9,639 nucleotides of DNA, from NCBI GenBank assembly GCA_002315455.1, contig DCGG01000090.1, positions 1-9,639 on the forward strand, read 5' to 3'. Within the stretch, counting starts at the first letter, position 1. The number at the start of each line of letters is the position of its first letter. Both the position numbers and the translations under genes were made by a program. Positions 6,906 through 9,639 of this stretch are shown here, piece by piece. The stretch is from Lentisphaeria bacterium UBA1784. Lineage in GTDB: Bacteria > Verrucomicrobiota > Lentisphaeria > Victivallales > Victivallaceae. The notes beneath the pieces are model-generated. The model ran no database searches, was not told where the DNA came from, and saw only the letters and a program-made list of their open reading frames with translations.

Positions 6906-6927
6906 TTTCCGAAAACGAGGTGACATC

Positions 6928-7680
6928 ATGAAAAAATATTGTCCTGGACTTTGCATGCTGATGCTGGCAGGTATCGCCCTCCTCACCGGATGCGGTGAAA
7001 AGAAGGCGGAGAAGAAAGTCCTGCTGATGGCGACGGAGCCGACGTTTCCGCCTTATGAGTTCTACGAAAAGGGCAAAGTCATCGGGATCGACGCCGACAT
7101 CGTCCGCGAGATCGCGGCAAAACTCGGTTACCGCGTGGAGATTATCGACATGAAGTTCGATTCGGTGATCCTCGCCGTCAAGAACGGCAAGTGCGACATC
7201 GGAGCCTCCGGCATCACCGTCACGGAGGAGCGTAAAAAACAGATCGACTTCTCCCTTCCCTATGCGGTGGAGGGGCAGGTCGTCGTGGTCCCCAAGGATT
7301 CCAAATTGGCAAAGATCGAATCCCTGAAGGAGGATGACGTCCGTCTCGGCGTCCAGCGGGAGACGACCGGAGACGCCTTCGTGACCAAGAGCCTCCACGA
7401 ACCCATCCGGTTCGACTCCGTGAATCTGGTTTTGGCCGCGCTTCATACCGGAGACGTCGATGCAGTGATCTGCGATCTTGGTCCTGCCAAACGTTACATC
7501 GCGACGCATCCGGAACTGACCATTCTGGAGAAGCCGCTGACGCAGGAGGAGTACGCCTTTGTTTTCAGCAAGGACAATGAGGAACTCCGCAAGCGTTTCG
7601 ATGCGGAACTCCTCAAACTGAAGCAGTCCGGCAAACTCCAGCAGATCATCGACCGTTACCAGAATTCTCCAAGCAAGTAG
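6928..7680 (+). CDS. Amino-acid-type solute-binding lipoprotein (SBP_bac_3 family)
   Basis: A 250-residue lipoprotein that captures a polar amino acid or related compound outside the inner membrane. The start at 6928 is chosen because GAGG (6917-6920) lies seven bases upstream and an n-region plus lipobox LTGC (Cys22) follow at once. Ligand-site landmarks of the HisJ/ArgT type are present: EPTFPPYEFYEKGK (37-50), GIDADI (53-58), SGITVTEERKK (94-104, with the carboxylate-binding Arg102), GVQRETTGD (141-149) and ICDLGP with Asp183. The length is typical. The N-terminus carries a run of Lys/Glu (EKKAEKK) as a linker after the lipidated Cys. No ABC permease or ATPase gene lies beside it; the next gene is a secondary transporter. 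It could work with an ABC importer encoded elsewhere or feed the neighbour. The exact ligand cannot be read from the sequence. Confidence 0.93.
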   Translation: MKKYCPGLCMLMLAGIALLTGCGEKKAEKKVLLMATEPTFPPYEFYEKGKVIGIDADIVREIAAKLGYRVEIIDMKFDSVILAVKNGKCDIGASGITVTEERKKQIDFSLPYAVEGQVVVVPKDSKLAKIESLKEDDVRLGVQRETTGDAFVTKSLHEPIRFDSVNLVLAALHTGDVDAVICDLGPAKRYIATHPELTILEKPLTQEEYAFVFSKDNEELRKRFDAELLKLKQSGKLQQIIDRYQNSPSK

Positions 7681-7717
7681 TCCGATCCGTTCCCGACGGC
7701 GAAGTCGATCATATAAA

Positions 7718-9136
7718 ATGCAGAAAGACGGTTTCACAAGCAAGATCGGTTTCGTGCTCGCGGCAGCCGGTTCGGCAGTCGGTCTGGGAAACATCTGGCG
7801 CTTCCCCTATCTCGCGGCGAAACACGGCGGAGGGATTTTCCTTCTGACCTACCTGGTCCTCTTGCTGACCTTCGGGTATTCTCTGCTGATCGCGGAAAAC
7901 TGCATCGGCAGGATGACCAAACGGGGCCCCATCGGTGCCTACCGGAAACTCTGCCGGGGCAAGAGGGGATTTCTCGGCTCCGTCCGCATCGGCGGATGGA
8001 TCAATGCATTTGTGCCCCTCGTGATCGTCCCCTACTACTGCGTCATCGGCGGATGGGTGACAAAGTACGTCTTCGCCATCGGCGGAAATCCCATCGCATT
8101 CTTTGCCAAGGATGCCGTAGCCATCAGGGCCGACGGCAGTCAGGCTTCCGCTTCCGCCGCATACTTTGCGGACTTCATCTCTTCCACGTGGGAACCTCTC
8201 CTCTACTTTCTGCTCTTCATGACGATCCTTGTGGCGGTGGTGGCCTTCGGCGTGGAAAAAGGCGTGGAACGATTCAACAAGATCCTGATGCCCATTCTCT
8301 TCATCATGATCATCGGCATCTGCATCTACTGCATGTTTCTGCCCAACGCGCAGGAAGGGTTCCGCTACTACCTGATGCCGGACCTCTCCAAATTCAGTTA
8401 CATGACGGTGGTGGCGGCCATGGGACAGCTCTTTTTCTCGCTCTCCATCGCCATGGGGATCATGATCACCTACGGGTCCTACATGCGGAAACAGGACGAT
8501 CTCGTCTCCAGCGTCAATCAGGTGGAATTCTTCGATACCTCGGTGGCATTTCTCGCCGGCATGATGATCATTCCGGCAGTGGTGGCTTTTGGGGGGAAGC
8601 AGGCGGCGGAATCCGCAGGCGTCGGACTCGTCTTCATCACCATGCCGCAGGTCTTCGCCAGTTTTTCGGGAGGGCAGATCGTGGGGATCGCCTTTTTCAT
8701 TCTCGTCCTCTTTGCCGCGGCCACCAGCGCGATCTCGCTTCTTGAGACCAACGTGCAGACCATCAGTCAGGAACTGCTGGTCTCCCGCCGCCGTTCCATC
8801 GTGATCTGCGTGGTGGAGATCCTCGCCATCGGCGTCATCACCATCCTCGGATACAGCGTGCTGAAGCACGTTCATCCGCTGGCCTTCATCGCGAAGTATC
8901 GGAGCATGGACATTCTGGACACGCTGGACTTCCTCAGCAACAGCGTTCTGATGCCCATCGCGGCGATTTTCACGTCCATTCTGGTGGTGGCGGTGGTCGG
9001 ATTGGAGAAGATTTCCCGCGAGATCAAACAGAATACCCGCTGGGTCCGGGAGTACAGTTTCCAGCTGTGCATGTGCGTGGTGGTGATTCCCTGCCTGCTG
9101 GTGGTCCTGCTCCACGCCACCGGATTGCTGAACTGA
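7718..9136 (+). CDS. Sodium-dependent amino acid symporter, NSS (SNF, LeuT-type) family
   Basis: A 472-residue inner-membrane protein with 11-12 predicted hydrophobic spans, the usual size of bacterial NSS carriers such as LeuT, MhsT and Tyt1. TM1 has the family signature AAGSAVGLGNIWRFPY (16-31), where the Ala20-Val21 and Asn25 region matches the LeuT sodium sites. TM6 carries FFSLSIAMGIMITYGSY (239-255), the unwound substrate segment. TM8 has FAAATSAIS with Ala333, Thr336 and Ser337 in positions equivalent to the Na2 ligands. FDTSVAFLAG (272-281) is typical of bacterial members in TM7. The likely role is uptake of a neutral or aromatic amino acid with sodium. It starts 37 bp after the binding-protein gene; no good ribosome site is seen before the ATG (only AT-rich bases), so translation may be weak or coupled. 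The gap to the preceding gene suggests co-transcription. Confidence 0.95.
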   Translation: MQKDGFTSKIGFVLAAAGSAVGLGNIWRFPYLAAKHGGGIFLLTYLVLLLTFGYSLLIAENCIGRMTKRGPIGAYRKLCRGKRGFLGSVRIGGWINAFVPLVIVPYYCVIGGWVTKYVFAIGGNPIAFFAKDAVAIRADGSQASASAAYFADFISSTWEPLLYFLLFMTILVAVVAFGVEKGVERFNKILMPILFIMIIGICIYCMFLPNAQEGFRYYLMPDLSKFSYMTVVAAMGQLFFSLSIAMGIMITYGSYMRKQDDLVSSVNQVEFFDTSVAFLAGMMIIPAVVAFGGKQAAESAGVGLVFITMPQVFASFSGGQIVGIAFFILVLFAAATSAISLLETNVQTISQELLVSRRRSIVICVVEILAIGVITILGYSVLKHVHPLAFIAKYRSMDILDTLDFLSNSVLMPIAAIFTSILVVAVVGLEKISREIKQNTRWVREYSFQLCMCVVVIPCLLVVLLHATGLLN

Positions 9137-9144
9137 ATGGACGG

Positions 9145-9193
9145 CGGGAGTCTCCCGATTTCAGCCTGCTTCCCAAAAAAATCCGTTTTTTTT
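9145..9193 (+). terminator. Possible terminator after the NSS gene
   Basis: CGGGA (9145-9149) pairs with TCCCG (9153-9157) only eight bases after the NSS stop codon, without an adjoining T-tract. Further on, A7 (9175-9181), TCCG (9182-9185) and T8 (9186-9193) can form an all-A/T hairpin with a UNCG-type loop. Either alone is an unusual terminator; together they may end the operon. Confidence is low. Confidence 0.4.
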
Positions 9194-9204
9194 CACAGAA
9201 CTTC

Positions 9205-9233
9205 TCGCATTTCTCCCTTATCCATGTTATTTT
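9205..9233 (+). promoter_or_regulatory. Possible extended -10 promoter of the SSS symporter gene
   Basis: TATTTT (9228-9233) is preceded by TG one base upstream, an extended -10 form, with a weak -35 TCGCAT (9205-9210) 17 bp away. Transcription would begin near 9241, about 66 bases before the ATG. The -10 box lies wholly inside the left arm of the inverted repeat at 9224-9258. Confidence 0.4.
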
Positions 9234-9258
9234 ATGTACCGCAACGCGAAAATAACAT
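9224..9258. repeat. Perfect 10-bp inverted repeat over the SSS promoter
   Basis: ATGTTATTTT (9224-9233) and AAAATAACAT (9249-9258) are exact reverse complements around a 15-bp spacer, with arm centres 25 bp apart. The left arm covers the putative -10 box, as expected for a repressor site. The right arm continues as AATAACATTGGCATT (9251-9265), which differs by one base from 1695-1709 before the GxQ-repeat genes. Confidence 0.5.
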
Positions 9259-9306
9259 TGGCATTCGCATTTTCAAGAATCCGTTAACAACTGGAGATGG
9301 ATCGAG

Positions 9307-9639
9307 ATGGGTCATTTGTTCCCTCTGGTCGGACAGTCCTTCGGCGTAGCCGGGACCCTTTCGCTTTTGCCTGCTGACACCCGGATGATGCTTTGGATCG
9401 GGATCGCCGTTTACATTGCAGGCATGATTCTCGTCGGTTTCTGGTGTAGCAAGCGTATCAACGGCATGAGCGACTTCCTCGTCGCCGGCCGCCGTCTCCC
9501 CCTCTGGATGGCCACTGCAACGTTGCTCGCCACGTGGTTCGGAGCGGGTTCCAGCATGGGCGTCGCCGGAGAAGTCTATGCGTCCGGCATCGGCGGCGTC
9601 ATCGCCGATCCCTTCGGAGCCTCCATAAGCCTCATCATC
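9307..9639 (+). CDS. Sodium:solute symporter (SSS family), N-terminal part
   Basis: The first 111 codons of a membrane carrier that runs off the window edge. TM1 covers about residues 28-47 (MLWIGIAVYIAGMILVGFWC), followed by the family landmark SDFLVAGRRLPLW (55-67) and a second span with TATLLATWFGAGSSMG (70-85), the sodium-binding TM2 region of SSS symporters (LeuT fold, distinct family from NSS). The substrate cannot be told from this fragment; sugars, amino acids, carboxylates and sialic acid are all known. The start at 9307 has GGAG (9293-9296) ten bases upstream and gives an N-terminal extension of about 26 residues; ATG codons at 9385/9388 lack a ribosome site. It lies 170 bp after the NSS gene with its own likely promoter, so it begins a new transcription unit. 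Confidence 0.9.
   Translation, partial: MGHLFPLVGQSFGVAGTLSLLPADTRMMLWIGIAVYIAGMILVGFWCSKRINGMSDFLVAGRRLPLWMATATLLATWFGAGSSMGVAGEVYASGIGGVIADPFGASISLII

Noticed and set aside
6862..6927. Upstream start that would extend the binding lipoprotein by 22 residues
   Set aside because: It overlaps the DUF1015 gene and would bury the signal peptide; the ATG at 6928 has a ribosome site and an immediate lipobox.
5649..6986. 445-codon minus-strand frame opposite the DUF1015 gene
   Set aside because: No domain or plausible start context; the DUF1015 motifs on the other strand decide it.
7709..9115. 468-codon minus-strand frame opposite the NSS gene
   Set aside because: His- and Asp-rich product is the antisense image of membrane-span codons; the plus strand is a textbook NSS carrier.
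1..9639. CRISPR arrays, tRNA/rRNA genes, insertion sequences, prophage or defence genes
   Set aside because: I read both strands for these and saw no spaced identical repeats, cloverleaf sequences, transposase motifs or phage-like genes.

Overview
The window reads as ordinary chromosome of a GC-rich, Gram-negative-type bacterium with an outer membrane. Genes strongly prefer codons ending in C or G, while the promoters lie in short AT-rich gaps. An autotransporter heptosyltransferase, small secreted GxQ-repeat proteins ending in Phe, a secreted beta-helix protein and sodium-coupled symporters together suggest a gut Lentisphaerota lineage (Victivallis-like). That assignment is an inference from gene content and style, not from a marker gene.

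Layout. Positions 1-228 (minus strand) hold the start of a cut-off, possibly coding stretch. It follows a TibC/Aah-type autotransporter heptosyltransferase gene (197-1600, minus). A divergent, AT-rich control region (1646-1796) carries a good sigma70-like promoter, a 14-bp direct repeat and a 22-bp hairpin or operator. It drives two tandem genes for small exported GxQ-repeat proteins (1797-2228 and 2261-2977), which end at a strong intrinsic terminator (2998-3032). A monocistronic gene (3235-5574) encodes a secreted right-handed beta-helix protein with an Fn3-like N-terminus and beta-sandwich-like C-terminal modules. A clear promoter at 5582-5610 then begins a probable three-gene operon: a DUF1015 protein (5673-6905), a lipoprotein amino-acid-binding protein of the SBP_bac_3 type (6928-7680) and an NSS/LeuT-family sodium:amino acid symporter (7718-9136). 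The last gene, cut by the window edge, starts a sodium:solute symporter (SSS family) from 9307.

How the parts fit. The left part is about the cell surface: a cytosolic enzyme that glycosylates autotransporters, beside small exported repeat proteins. The middle is extracellular polysaccharide binding or cleavage. The right part is solute capture and sodium-driven uptake. No wholly new system is evident. The signals that most deserve a second look are the shared AATAACAT-type elements near two promoters (with a perfect 10-bp inverted repeat upstream of the SSS symporter), the tandem GxQ proteins that differ by a block of repeats, and a solute-binding lipoprotein next to a secondary transporter without ABC permease or ATPase genes.
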